From: Pomphorhynchus laevis
Taxonomy: Eukaryota; Acanthocephala; Palaeacanthocephala; Echinorhynchida; Pomphorhynchidae
Direction: 5' to 3'
Assembly (NCBI GenBank): GCA_012934845.2
Contig: WNNJ02003493.1
Span: forward strand, 152,491-216,490
DNA length: 64,000 nt
Shown here: positions 34,184 to 46,370 of the stretch, one piece after another
Position numbering within the stretch: the first letter of the stretch is position 1
How the letters are laid out: each line of letters starts with the position of its first letter
The notes under the pieces: generated by a model
Database searches by the model: none
Told to the model about the DNA's origin: nothing
Seen by the model: only the letters and a program-made list of their open reading frames with translations
Program-made: the position numbers and the translations under genes

Positions 34184-37100
34184 TCAATATTATATTAAAT
34201 TGTGTAGATGTTATATTGCCTACTTTAATAAAATTTAAATTTGTAATCTTACGTAAAAATACTTTATTGTTTTTAATTCATTTTTAAGTTGAATTCCTAC
34301 ATGTGATTTTAAATTTCTTTGAGAAATGCATTGAATGACTCGTTATCTGAAAACTCATCAATATTATATTAAATTGTGTAGATGTTATATTGCCTACTTT
34401 AATAAAATTTAAATTTGTAATCTTACGTAAAAATACTTTATTGTTTTTAATTCATTTTTAAGTTGAATTCCTACATGTGATTTTAAATTTCTTTGAGAAA
34501 TGCATTGAATGACTCGTTATCTGAAAACTCATCAATATTATATTAAATTGTGTAGATGTTATATTGCCTACTTTAATAAAATTTAAATTTGTAATCTTAC
34601 GTAAAAATACGTTATTGTTTTTAATTCATTTTTAAGTTGAATTCCTACATGTGATTTTAAATTTCTTTGAGAAATGCATTGAATGACTCGTTATCTGAAA
34701 ACTCATCAATATTATATTAAATTGTGTAGATGTTATATTGCCTACTTTAATAAAATTTAAATTTGTAATCTTACGTAAAAATACTTTATTGTTTTTAATT
34801 CATTTTTAAGTTGAATTCCTACATGTGATTTTAAATTTCTTTGAGAAATGCATTGAATGACTCGTTATCTGAAAACTCATCAATATTATATTAAATTGTG
34901 TAGATGCCTACTTTAATAAAATTTAAATTTGTAATCTTACGTAAAAATACTTTATTGTTTTTAATTCATTTTTAAGTTGAATTCCTACATGTGATTTTAA
35001 ATTTCTTTGAGAAATGCATTGAATGACTCGTTATCTGAAAACTCATCAATATTATATTAAATTGTGTAGATGTTATATTGCCTACTTTAATAAAATTTAA
35101 ATTTGTAATCTTACGTAAAAATACTTTATTGTTTTTAATTCATTTTTAAGTTGAATTCCTACATGTGATTTTAAATTTCTTTGAGAAATGCATTGAATGA
35201 CTCGTTATCTGAAAACTCATCAATATTATATTAAATTGTGTAGATGCCTACTTTAATAAAATTTAAATTTGTAATCTTACGTAAAAATACTTTATTGTTT
35301 TTAATTCATTTTTAAGTTGAATTCCTACATGTGATTTTAAATTTCTTTGAGAAATGCATTGAATGACTCGTTATCTGAAAACTCATCAATATTATATTAA
35401 ATTGTGTAGATGCCTACTTTAATAAAATTTAAATTTGTAATCTTACGTAAAAATACTTTATTGTTTTTAATTCATTTTTAAGTTGAATTCCTACATGTGA
35501 TTTTAAATTTCTTTGAGAAATGCATTGAATGACTCGTTATCTGAAAACTCATCAATATTATATTAAATTGTGTAGATGTTATATTGCCTACTTTAATAAA
35601 ATTTAAATTTGTAATCTTACGTAAAAATACTTTATTGTTTTTAATTCATTTTTAAGTTGAATTCCTACATGTGATTTTAAATTTCTTTGAGAAATGCATT
35701 GAATGACTCGTTATCTGAAAACTCATCAATATTATATTAAATTGTGTAGATGTTATATTGCCTACTTTAATAAAATTTAAATTTGTAATCTTACGTAAAA
35801 ATACTTTATTGTTTTTAATTCATTTTTAAGTTGAATTCCTACATGTGATTTTAAATTTCTTTGAGGAATGCATTGAATGACTCGTTATCTGAAAACTCAT
35901 CAATATTATATTAAATTGTGTAGATGTTATATTGCCTACTTTAATAAAATTTAAATTTGTAATCTTACGTAAAAATACGTTATTGTTTTTAATTCATTTT
36001 TAAGTTGAATTCCTACATGTGATTTTAAATTTCTTTGAGAAATGCATTGAATGACTCGTTATCTGAAAACTCATCAATATTATATTAAATTGTGTAGATG
36101 TTATATTGCCTACTTTAATAAAATTTAAATTTGTAATCTTACGTAAAAATACTTTATTGTTTTTAATTCATTTTTAAGTTGAATTCCTACATGTGATTTT
36201 AAATTTCTTTGAGAAATGCATTGAATGACTCGTTATCTGAAAACTCATCAATATTATATTAAATTGTGTAGATGTTATATTGCCTACTTTAATAAAATTT
36301 AAATTTGTAATCTTACGTAAAAATACTTTATTGTTTTTAATTCATTTTTAAGTTGAATTCCTACATGTGATTTTAAATTTCTTTGAGAAATGCATTGAAT
36401 GACTCGTTATCTGAAAACTCATCAATATTATATTAAATTGTGTAGATGCCTACTTTAATAAAATTTAAATTTGTAATCTTACGTAAAAATACTTTATTGT
36501 TTTTAATTCATTTTTAAGTTGAATTCCTACATGTGATTTTAAATTTCTTTGAGAAATGCATTGAATGACTCGTTATCTGAAAACTCATCAATATTATATT
36601 AAATTGTGTAGATGTTATATTGCCTACTTTAATAAAATTTAAATTTGTAATCTTACGTAAAAATACGTTATTGTTTTTAATTCATTTTTAAGTTGAATTC
36701 CTACATGTGATTTTAAATTTCTTTGAGAAATGCATTGAATGACTCGTTATCTGAAAACTCATCAATATTATATTAAATTGTGTAGATGCCTACTTTAATA
36801 AAATTTAAATTTGTAATCTTACGTAAAAATACTTTATTGTTTTTAATTCATTTTTAAGTTGAATTCCTGCATGTGATTTTAAATTTCTTTGAGGAATGCA
36901 TTGAATGACTCGTTATCTGAAAACTCATCAATATTATATTAAATTGTGTAGATGTTATATTGCCTACTTTAATAAAATTTAAATTTGTAATCTTACGTAA
37001 AAATACTTTATTGTTTTTAATTCATTTTTAAGTTGAATTCCTGCATGTGATTTTAAATTTCTTTGAGGAATGCATTGAATGACTCGTTATCTGAAAACTC

Positions 37101-38485
37101 ATCAATATTATATTAAATTGTGTAGATGCCTACTTTAATAAAATTTAAATTTGTAATCTTACGTAAAAATACTTTATTGTTTTTAATTCATTTTTAAGTT
37201 GAATTCCTACATGTGATTTTAAATTTCTTTGAGGAATGCATTGAATGACTCGTTATCTGAAAACTCATCAATATTATATTAAATTGTGTAGATGTTATAT
37301 TGCCTACTTTAATAAAATTTAAATTTGTAATCTTACGTAAAAATACTTTATTGTTTTTAATTCATTTTTAAGTTGAATTCCTACATGTGATTTTAAATTT
37401 CTTTGAGGAATGCATTGAATGACTCGTTATCTGAAAACTCATCAATATTATATTAAATTGTGTAGATGTTATATTGCCTACTTTAATAAAATTTAAATTT
37501 GTAATCTTACGTAAAAATACTTTATTGTTTTTAATTCATTTTTAAGTTGAATTCCTACATGTGATTTTAAATTTCTTTGAGAAATGCATTGAATGACTCG
37601 TTATCTGAAAACTCATCAATATTATATTAAATTGTGTAGATGTTATATTGCCTACTTTAATAAAATTTAAATTTGTAATCTTACGTAAAAATACTTTATT
37701 GTTTTTAATTCATTTTTAAGTTGAATTCCTACATGTGATTTTAAATTTCTTTGAGAAATGCATTGAATGACTCGTTATCTGAAAACTCATCAATATTATA
37801 TTAAATTGTGTAGATGTTATATTGCCTACTTTAATAAAATTTAAATTTGTAATCTTACGTAAAAATACTTTATTGTTTTTAATTCATTTTTAAGTTGAAT
37901 TCCTACATGTGATTTTAAATTTCTTTGAGAAATGCATTGAATGACTCGTTATCTGAAAACTCATCAATATTATATTAAATTGTGTAGATGTTATATTGCC
38001 TACTTTAATAAAATTTAAATTTGTAATCTTACGTAAAAATACTTTATTGTTTTTAATTCATTTTTAAGTTGAATTCCTACATGTGATTTTAAATTTCTTT
38101 GAGAAATGCATTGAATGACTCGTTATCTGAAAACTCATCAATATTATATTAAATTGTGTAGATGTTATATTGCCTACTTTAATAAAATTTAAATTTGTAA
38201 TCTTACGTAAAAATACTTTATTGTTTTTAATTCATTTTTAAGTTGAATTCCTACATGTGATTTTAAATTTCTTTGAGAAATGCATTGAATGACTCGTTAT
38301 CTGAAAACTCATCAATATTATATTAAATTGTGTAGATGTTATATTGCCTACTTTAATAAAATTTAAATTTGTAATCTTACGTAAAAATACTTTATTGTTT
38401 TTAATTCATTTTTAAGTTGAATTCCTACATGTGATTTTAAATTTCTTTGAGAAATGCATTGAATGACTCGTTATCTGAAAACTCA
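34184..38485. repeat. Satellite array, 25 units of 174 or 166 bp
   Basis: Each unit begins TCAATATTATATTAAATTGT and ends CGTTATCTGAAAACTCA. Counting start points gives 25 whole units: nineteen of 174 bp and six of 166 bp (units 5, 7, 8, 14, 16 and 18), the short form lacking TTATATTG after GTGTAGATG. Other marker variants are ACGTTATTG for ACTTTATTG (units 3, 11, 15), GAGGAATG (units 10, 16-19) and CTGCATG (units 16, 17). The last six units look the same. No open frame runs through. The array lies within the DOCK intron between exons 11 and 12. Confidence 0.97.
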
Positions 38486-39160
38486 GCGATTAATTTGCTA
38501 TATAATGCCATGATTTTTATTACTATATACGAATCCTATATCTGTTTGTTACAACAATTCATAAATCGCATTTACTGAGATCGACTTCACTGACTATATT
38601 TAATATTTAAATATATAAAATATTATATATAATATATTATATATTAGAATCATCAATATCTTAATTTTGTTAATTTTAATAATGTTGAATTATAGAATTC
38701 AAATCTGGAAAGTATTGAAATAGAAATAGAAATAATATAACTATGAAATTGTTTTTTGCTTATTTTCATGCAAGTTTGATGAATTTTTCTTTTTATTATA
38801 ATGCAGAATTATACATCAACAAAATATTATTAAAATATTAAATTTAAAATATACAAATCAACAATATATTATTAAAAATTTATTAAATTTAAATTTGTAA
38901 TCTTACGTAAAAATACTTTATTGTAGATTAAGTATTTATTTAATTAATTTTATAAAATTATATTAATTTTAAATAATTTATACCGAAAAAATATCTGCAG
39001 TAATATCTTTTTTTTTCATAAAAAAAACTTCCAAATTTTAAAACTTCCAAATTTTAAATTTACATATTCTTTTTAAAGAATATGAATATTCTTTACATAT
39101 TCGTGTTCGAATATGTAAATAATAACATAAATAAAATCAAATATGTAAAGTATCCGATGT
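38486..39160. other. AT-rich intron between satellite and retroelement
   Basis: Simple AT-rich DNA apart from the detached satellite piece. It ends with an inverted pair (AAAGAATATGAATATTCTTT at 39075-39094). Confidence 0.4.
38882..38926. repeat. Detached satellite fragment
   Basis: About 40 bases of the satellite unit (TTGTAATCTTACGTAAAAAT and neighbours) recur 400 bases beyond the array, in AT-rich DNA of otherwise different sequence. Confidence 0.75.
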
Positions 39161-39164
39161 TTGT

Positions 39165-41160
39165 ATTATACGTTGCATCCCTTAGGGAGCCATACCAGCA
39201 GTGGCGGCAAAGTACTCTGAACTCATCGACGATGAGGTGTGTAACCCTGACTACGAACATGCCTGGTGGCGCATGTGGGACTACTTGTCTCCAAACTTCA
39301 TCCGCACAGCTCGGCGTCGAAGTTCGAAGATCCATACAGGCATCTATCCACGCAACACGGGCATTTCTACGAGAATCCTCAAACTGCGGGTGCTTGTTTA
39401 TTAAACTGGATTAAAAAATGTTTTAACAGCATCCGACGCGACGTAGTGCTCGATATAGTCTCGGGAAATTCTGGAAATCTTGTCTTTCGTCCGTATCTGC
39501 GATGAGATATCTAGCGCCCTCCTGGTTGGAGATAAAATTATTTTTTTGAATGAGGTGTACAGCATGGAGATCTACTTGGACCGCTTTTATTCTGCCTGGT
39601 GGTGAACAACGTTGCTCACAGAATATAATCATAACTATATATTTGGTACCTCGATGATATGGTATTAGGAAGAACTGTTGAAACACTAATGTCCGATATC
39701 GTCACCATTCAACAATTGGGAACAGATGTAGGTCTTAATCTTAATCCGCTTAAGGGCGAGGACGTCGCTGATAACCCCGAGGCAAGAACAATATGATACA
39801 TATTCCCTGGATGCAAGATGGTTTATCTTTCTGACACAATTTGCTGGGAGCACCAGTTGGCAACGACTTAAACGTGGACATCGCCCTAGACGCCGCAAAC
39901 GGCAAACTCAATCTTGCTGAGAGCAGGCTGAACTCAATCTTGCTGAGAGCAGGCTGAACTCAATCTTGGGTACAGTGCTACCCCCCCCCCAAACTCAAAA
40001 ACAATGAAGGGTTGATTTTTGCTGCCTTCGATTAATTTGTGAGCAACGCAAAACTCCTGCGACCCGAAGCAGATCACTCGCAGTAGCATCAAAATTGTTT
40101 TGAGCCTTTCTCGAAACCCTGCCCATCACATCAGTAGGAACACGTTTTAATAACCATGCACTGTCTCTGGCCGTCTTGTTGATGCTCTTGTAGAGAATGT
40201 GTGTCAGGTCTGACTACAGGCCCTGAATTACCCCCAATTTAAAGCCAGACACATCCGCCATGCAGATACTAACCGATTGATACGGATGGCTCTGGAAGCG
40301 GCAGGATCCCCTTCCAGACAAGAACCGGTCGGACTCTTGAGAAACTATGGAAAGCGTCCGGGCGGCCCAACTTTGTTACATTGGGAGGCAGGTCGCATCT
40401 GTATCGGACCACACATGCCCGAAAACGTTGTCATCATCCTATTAGACTCAAGCCGTGACAGAAGGAGGAGCGGTAGCCAGTAGCGCAGAAGATCGCGAAA
40501 GGACCATGTACACCCCATCAATGACCGATTGTTCAAATTCGTCCCTATTGCCCTAGAGACTCTGGGCGTCGTAGCGAATGCAGCCTTATTCCTGATTGCA
40601 TTTGTTAAGCGATTGGTGAGAACAACAGGCGAAAAACACTTGTCAGCCTGGCTTATCCAGCGCATTAAGATTGCGATTCAAAGGGACAATGCCGCCTGTT
40701 TGATGGTAGCAGTAAGGTATGAGGACATGTATAGAAGCCATAAGCGAGTAAACCTCGCATCCGAAAATCAATCCGACATGCGTCATCATTCAGCAGAGCC
40801 ATCAGTAACAGAAGAGGCAACATGAATTAATGAGGACGCCGGTGACGAGATTTTTGGCGACGATCACGCTCCTCCTACTTCGGCAAGCTTATTCGTATGC
40901 GATATCAATATGCACGAATCCATGATCCTCACAAACGGATACGATACATCCGGATCTCACTAATGTGATCAACAGAAACCACGAAAGTCAAACCACGATG
41001 GAAACAGTGATCAGTCCATAGTTGCACGTGTTGCGGTTTATTGGACATAACCCGACAGGATCGCAGCTGCAGAACAATTAGCGTGTGGACACAGATGGTA
41101 ACTAAACCACTGAGTTTCCCGAACTCCTAACGATGGGCAGGAAGAAGAATGGCGTGTTAT
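39165..41160 (+). mobile_element. Non-LTR-type retroelement with nuclease-like C-terminus, remnant 1
   Basis: Plus-strand text broken over several frames. 'KCFNSIRRDVVLDIVSGNSG' (about 39417-39480) is RT motif A context. 'YLDDMVLGRTVETLMSDIV' at about 39650 is the catalytic box, followed by 'LNPLKGEDVADNPEARTI'. The C-terminal part includes 'EPVGLLRNYGKRPGGPTL' (about 40335) and 'KFVPIALETLGVVANAALF' (40530), then 'WLIQRIKIAIQRDNAACLM'. This matches the plan of RT proteins with a restriction-like endonuclease at the end (R2-superfamily type); the clade is not certain. A run of ten C at about 39981-39990 marks one disrupted spot. The element is dead. Confidence 0.72.
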
Positions 41161-41540
41161 AAAATAAATTGTTTTTTTTTAAAGTAGCCAATTCCTTACA
41201 CCACGTCATTCAATTCTAATGGATACATGGAATTAAGCGTTTTAATCCAAAACTTTCTCTTTCTAATAGTTTTTGATTTAATATTGAAATGTTTTCTTTA
41301 ATAATATGTTCTAAACTAAATAATTTACAGTATCCTATATCATGTCCTATTAATCTCATATGTTTATTTCATAAACATATGAGATTAAACAAATTTCCAA
41401 TTTGTTTATCTCATATTTCCAATTTGTTTATATGTGTTGCCAAAACCTAGTTTTTACTCTTTATTGCATGAGCATTGTATTATGGATATGATAATATTTT
41501 ATTATCAATGAAATATGCTTTATATGTTTGTTGTTTTTAG
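41160..41540. other. Intron before DOCK exon 12
   Basis: AT-rich, with two adjoining hairpins: CATATGTTTA / TAAACATATG and AAACAAATT / AATTTGTTT around 41357-41410. No gene is seen. Confidence 0.4.
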
Positions 41541-41678
41541 CTGATATCTATCAATGTACTTGAAGAAAGCGCGATTTCTGACGATATTTTCGTTGATAAA
41601 GATGTTTGTAATTGGAAGACATGTACTGAAAGTGGATTTATCGGGTTCATGGAACAGGCAGCAATGTTTTTTGTGCAT
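41541..41678 (+). CDS. DOCK exon 12 (DHR-2)
   Basis: The exon has 46 codons in phase 0 to 0, between TTGTTTTTAG and CAT|GTAAAT. It contains 'NVLEESAISDDI' and 'SGFIGFMEQAA', both near-identical to signature stretches of DOCK6/7 ('NVLEESAVSDD', 'SGLVGLLEQAA'). This is the clearest single piece of evidence for a DOCK gene in the window. Confidence 0.96.
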
Positions 41679-41737
41679 GTAAATGTGTTTTCCGCACTGT
41701 TGGTTTAATTTAACAATTAGTCACAATTTTATTTAAG

Positions 41738-41869
41738 GCCAATGCATTTGAATTGGCTAACAAAGTGCATAAGACATTGGCTACACTATTCGATTACCAA
41801 AACGATCAACAAAGATTGGCTGCGACCTTCGGAAAAATGCAAGATTATTGTGGTCGATTAGCATGTCAG
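41738..41869 (+). CDS. DOCK exon 13 (DHR-2)
   Basis: The exon has 44 codons in phase 0 to 0, 59 bases after exon 12, with acceptor TTTAAG and donor CAG|GTGGGT. 'ANAFELANKVHKTLATLF' and 'LAATFGKMQDYCGRL' match the 'MYEAVNEVYKVLIPI' and 'LSTIHGKLQEAFSKI' helices of DOCK7. A 21.3-kb intron follows. Confidence 0.92.
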
Positions 41870-42815
41870 GTGGGTCTTTAAAACATCTACAATATAAATG
41901 ATAGATAAAAAATTAAAATTATGTGCATTCACCTAAATAATATTTCAGCTAACGCTTTAGTGCTATACAAATAATTTTTAAGATACAGTTATTTTTATAA
42001 TTAAATTTATAGCACAAAATATGTAATCTTAGTAATTTAATAAATTTAAATGTAAATTGGTCTTCGTATATTAAAGTTAAAACTGAACAAAATATAATTA
42101 AATATACAAATTATCAACAAATTGTTAAATGTAAATTTAAAGTGAATGCTTTGTCTGAATAGGATAGAGCAATGAATTTTTTTATTTATTTCGAAATATA
42201 TCCATCCTGATGTATTTTAAAATATTTGGGAACGATCAGATAAAATGATCGTTCCTGAATATTTTATCGTTCTTGATTGATTTTATCTGATCGTTCAGGC
42301 ACAATCATAAAATCGTTAAAATCAGTAAAATCGGAAAATCGGAAAAATCGTTAAATCGGTAAATCCTGAAAGATTTTACCAGATTGTTCCTGAATATTTT
42401 TGTATTTTTTCTTTCATTAAAAATTTATCACACGTAATGAATTTTTACATATATTTATTACAGACTAAATACTCACCATTATGTAATTCGCCTTATTTTT
42501 ATAAAACGGGAATAAAACATCAGTTTTTTCTACAGACGTATTCAAGTACACGCTGCATTAATTTAGAGTTATAGGTTAAAATGCGCATGTATTAAAATTC
42601 TTTAAATTAAAATTCATCTGTCTATATGATAATACGTAACATATTCTTAGGTATAGCTGTTTAAGGTATATTATTCTTTAGTACTCTTATATATTTTATT
42701 ATGTCTAATAATATTTAGTAATCACGTAATATTTTTTTTGAAAAATTCTAAAAATCTATTTTGAATAGATTACGAATAGAAATCTATTCGAATAGAAATT
42801 TATATTAAATAGTTG
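41870..42815. other. Start of the giant DOCK intron
   Basis: No gene. A cluster of related inverted repeats built on GAACGATCA / TGATCGTTC occupies about 42228-42400, with short AAATCGGTAAATC-like repeats between. Confidence 0.45.
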
Positions 42816-43225
42816 ATAATGATCAATTATTGATAAAGAATTATTGGAGCTGGCTCAAAGAAAGAAATAAAATTATTTGATATTTCGCTAACTTCTGTTA
42901 GCATCTTCAGAAAAATACAGTCATTCAAAATTTACGGTCATTTCTAAAAGTTCGTTAGTTAAATCAATGTGCAAATGGCAAATATTTTCTGCTAATTCAA
43001 ATGTTTTATCCTCCATGCTAATAAAATTGTCTTCAATTGTACAATTGGCCAACACAAACAAAGCAATAAATCACTCGTATACTGAGATTCTGGATAGTAT
43101 ATGGATATCAAATAGTTGATAACGATCCATTATTGATAAATAATTATTGGAGCTGGATTAAAGAAGAGAGGAAATTATTTTTGATATTTCGCTAAATACT
43201 GCTAGCATCTTCAGATGCTAACATA
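42815..43225. repeat. Two foldback-element arms in direct orientation
   Basis: Arms at 42815-42910 and 43110-43220 both run from AGTTGATAA through TATTGATAAA and TTATTGGAGCTGG to TTTCGCTAA and GCATCTTCAGA. The second arm leads into the segment shared with 33.2-33.6 kb. Confidence 0.7.
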
Positions 43226-44100
43226 GTGTTAACATTTTTCATATATAAAGGTGTTATATAATAGTGCTAACATTATTTGCAAAAACAACTTATATAGCGC
43301 TGTGTTAACTAATATGTGTTTGATCAAATAGTTCGATAATAAATCAACACAATCGACATCTAAGCGTGCATATTTTTCTCTTAGTTTTGATCGACGATCC
43401 CATGTAATATTTGGATAAACGTCATATACCATTGGCTCTATCAATAAGCTTATACATCCGTGAAGCAGTACTCAATCATGTCATAGAGGACTTTTTATGT
43501 TTGTTATGCAATCACAATTTAAATTGAATTCATATCTACAAAACCATCGCATGGATGTTGACAAACATCTACCTTAAAAAGCTTAACAAATTCGAGGAGG
43601 AAGTAGTATACTTTAAGATACAAAAAGCGAAACATTAGTTTTCCAACGCGATTTCATACCCGTTGTCAATCGAGATATCGAAAGAATGTGTCGCAGCTTG
43701 AAAATGAGTCTCAGCGCCTATAAATTGCCCAAAAGCACTTTTCCAAATACATAAGTAGTATTCGAATTTTATGGATATATTCCTGTTCAACCAGTGTATT
43801 GTTTCTGGCAAAAATAGAGCAATGTTGTTCAAGCTAAAGTTGTTAGTAATTTGGCTATAAAAATATGGGACCAATCGAATTACAATAGGTTTAGATGCTT
43901 GAACTCTTCGCAGCATTAACTAGGGCATTAACGTTATACGTTGTGTCGCACAACGTATAACATAAAGTTTTTATTTGTCTCACATTACACATACTGTCGT
44001 TTTTCTACGCACGTGTAGTTGTCTCGTATTTGATATTCTTTAAAATTTGTTTTTAACAAATAAATATAAATTCAAAATAAATGTTTAAAATGAATCTAAA
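43225..44100 (-). other. Segment with unrecognised open frames, junction hairpin
   Basis: Compared with 33.24-33.6 kb, an extra block of about 640 bases lies here. On the minus strand it holds a 93-codon frame (43916-43635; 'NNFSLNNIALFLPETIHWLN') and a 71-codon frame (43444-43229; 'YPNITWDRRSKLREKYARLD'), with the stretch between them closed. A perfect hairpin, GTTATACGTTGTG / CACAACGTATAAC (43933-43961), marks the junction. No family was recognised; these could be captured host exons or element coding sequence. Confidence 0.35.
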
Positions 44101-44335
44101 TAAAAGGTGTTCCAGTGGAAGGCAATGGTAGCCCAATTATAGCTGACTTGTTTTTAAGCTTTATAGAATATGAATTTGTTCATAACTGTTTAAAAAATAA
44201 ATCTAAATTATATAAAGATATGAAATATATGTTTCGATATATTGATGATATATTTGTATTTAATTCGAATAATTTTTATTCAATTTGTGAACAAATTTAT
44301 GCATCCGTGAAAATTGTAAAATTGTAAAATACATT
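44100..44335 (+). mobile_element. Penelope-like family A, RT palm fragment
   Basis: A 70-codon open frame (44115-44327), preceded by 'KGVPV' codons, reads 'GNGSPIIADLFLSFIEYEF' (RT motif B) and 'YMFRYIDDIFVFN' (motif C, with both catalytic aspartates). It stops soon after. This is the best-preserved RT palm of the family in the window. Its left flank is the segment shared with 33.2 kb, so a partial Penelope copy was duplicated together with its surroundings. Confidence 0.85.
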
Positions 44336-45480
44336 TATGCAAAGAAATACATAATAAGGTGGTTGTCTAGAAAGGGATCTCCAGCCGATTCCAAAAAGGA
44401 TGCCGCATTCTCTCGTTACACGGCTTGCTGATGTGTTGCATGAGCTAGCTGAATGCGCGTTTATCACCGGTTGTCCGCCTCAATATTGAAAAAATAATTT
44501 TAAAATTAAAAAATAATTAAACGGGCAACCACAACAAACTATATTACTGAATGGAAAGGTTACGATGGGACGTCGTAGGAGGAAATCAATTAGGAGGAAG
44601 ATAAGCAACAGTCGAACAACCAATATGCCAGACCGACAAACGTGGAGAATGTCCCACTCGCCGTTAAGTTTTTTCAATAACGTCGAAGGGCGTGTTATTC
44701 AAACATGGAACTGGCATGAGTTGCCAAGGCGCTGGTAGATCCCCCGTATGTACTAAATTGGTGCGGTGCAAGTGTTCAACAAAACCAAACTGACTGCAAG
44801 TTTGAAGGTTCGGATGTTAGTTTGGGCTCAGCGTATTCGAGCCTTGATCAGATGCTCTGCAAAAACGTGCCCACGGTGCGAAGAATACCACGCGCTGCCC
44901 GTCTGGCAATAACAATGCGTCTCTCTATGTTATTATCGGCAATTGTATCGGACGCCAGCAACGACATGCATGTATTTCCCTGCTTTCCTTTCCGAATATG
45001 GTACTTCGGGTTCTCCTATCGACAGAGGGCAATCACGGGAACAGCTTAATAGTTTTGCTCAAAGAAGCATGTATGTCTTTTGACGGTATTACCTCTCAGT
45101 GCCCTGCACGCCACCAAGACTCTAATTTAACCAGAAAACTGAACCAAGAGTACCTAAACAAGAGTATCGTAACCAAAAGTATCCTTACCAAGAGTACCCT
45201 AACAAAGAGTATCTTAACCAAGAGTATATAACCAAGTGTATCCTAACCAAGAGTATCTAACCAAGAGTCGAAGTTGTTAAGCAAGAGAGTATTAGAGAAA
45301 TTGGAAGATTTAGATGAGAGAATTGCTATTAGTGAGCAGCGACGAGTTTTTCGTGGAACCTTTAGAAGAGACGAATCAAATTTCACAGGACAAACATCTA
45401 CCTAAACCATCAAAAAATCAAAAGCGGTGAGTCGTCTGTGATTGCGAGTTGAGCGATGTTTTAGGATTCAATACTACATA
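44335..45480 (+). other. Decayed element-like region of higher GC
   Basis: GC content rises here, yet no long frame is conserved. One plus frame has 'KRMPHSLVTRLADVLHELAE' and another 'VLEKLEDLDERIAISEQRR'. A piece at 44860 reads 'CSAKTCPRCEEYHALPV'. It looks like remains of a retroelement of unknown type. A minisatellite sits inside. Confidence 0.3.
45125..45270. repeat. Minisatellite, about 17-18 base unit
   Basis: Eight imperfect units of the type AACCAAGAGTATCCT follow each other. In one frame they give 'TKSILTKSTLTKSI', in another 'NQEYPNKEY'-like repeats. Confidence 0.75.
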
Positions 45481-45960
45481 TTCTGAAGATATTTAAGTCA
45501 TCCATTTCCTTGAATTTAGTATATGTTAATTTATAAGAACAAAGGAAAATCAAATCAAAGACCAAAGGAATTATTCAATATTTCAATGGTAAAAAATAAA
45601 ATTGTGACATTTTTGTACATTAAAATAACATAAACATCTATTTATATGATGTGCCTCACTAAATTGATAAAAGAAAAAATACACAATAAAGGAAAGTGAT
45701 CAAACACTAAAAACATCACATAATAAAGCAAAACAAAGTATTAACCATAAGAACAAAAATAAAACAGTAACACACAAAATTATAGCAAATAGATTATAAA
45801 ATTCATCATAAAACTTTATCTATATTAATATTTTTATATTTAATATTGTTAATTGATATTGTTTAACACAAAATCTAGAATGCAAACGGACTAAAACATA
45901 ATAACATAAAATAAATTCTCGCATATTACTATGCATAGTGAAAACAAAACGACATTAATT
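45480..45960. other. AT-rich intron, no feature
   Basis: A-rich DNA with no repeat or frame recognised. Confidence 0.4.
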
Positions 45961-46370
45961 ATATTTTAACTTAAGATTATAGTCCGGTTTATTATTAGCC
46001 ATTGAGTTAGACTCACGAGCCATAAAAAGGCTTCTATTATTCGTAATAAATAATTGCTTTCGTAAGACAACACGGAGCGTTCTGAAAATCAACTGTATGA
46101 TTAGATTAAGTGATGTACAATGTTGAGCAATGCCACTGGAAACAGTTCCTTTTTGTAGATTATATAGTCGCTTGATTCTTTTTGATAAACATTGTCAAGT
46201 CTGGCCAATGTAGACAAAGTCACAATCCGAGCAAGGTATTTTATAAACAATTGAATCAATGACTCTACTATGCGGCTTCTCCATATGGCTAAACTATAAA
46301 TGGCTTTTTTATTGCCCACATGGTAAACAACTCTATATCAAACTATGCGGAATAGGTTCACCTCAGAAAA
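45960..46370 (-). mobile_element. Penelope-like element, family C, GIY-YIG fragment
   Basis: One minus-strand frame reads 'HSRVIDSIVYKIPCSDCDFV', then 'YIGQT', a single TGA, 'QCLSKRIKRL' and 'SSGIAQHCTSLNLI', ending near 45965 with 'NKPDYNLKLKY'. This is the Penelope GIY-YIG domain with its cysteine-containing insert. It differs strongly from the domain at 29980-30357, so it is a third Penelope lineage. The annotated-looking 72-codon frame over 46101-46319 is in another frame and is a shadow. Confidence 0.75.

Noticed and set aside
34184-38485. CRISPR-like array
   Set aside because: Units are head-to-tail with no variable spacers, in a eukaryotic intron; it is a satellite.
39082-39898. Overlapping short frames on both strands
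   Set aside because: Only the plus-strand RT pieces make sense; the others are shadows within the retroelement remnant.
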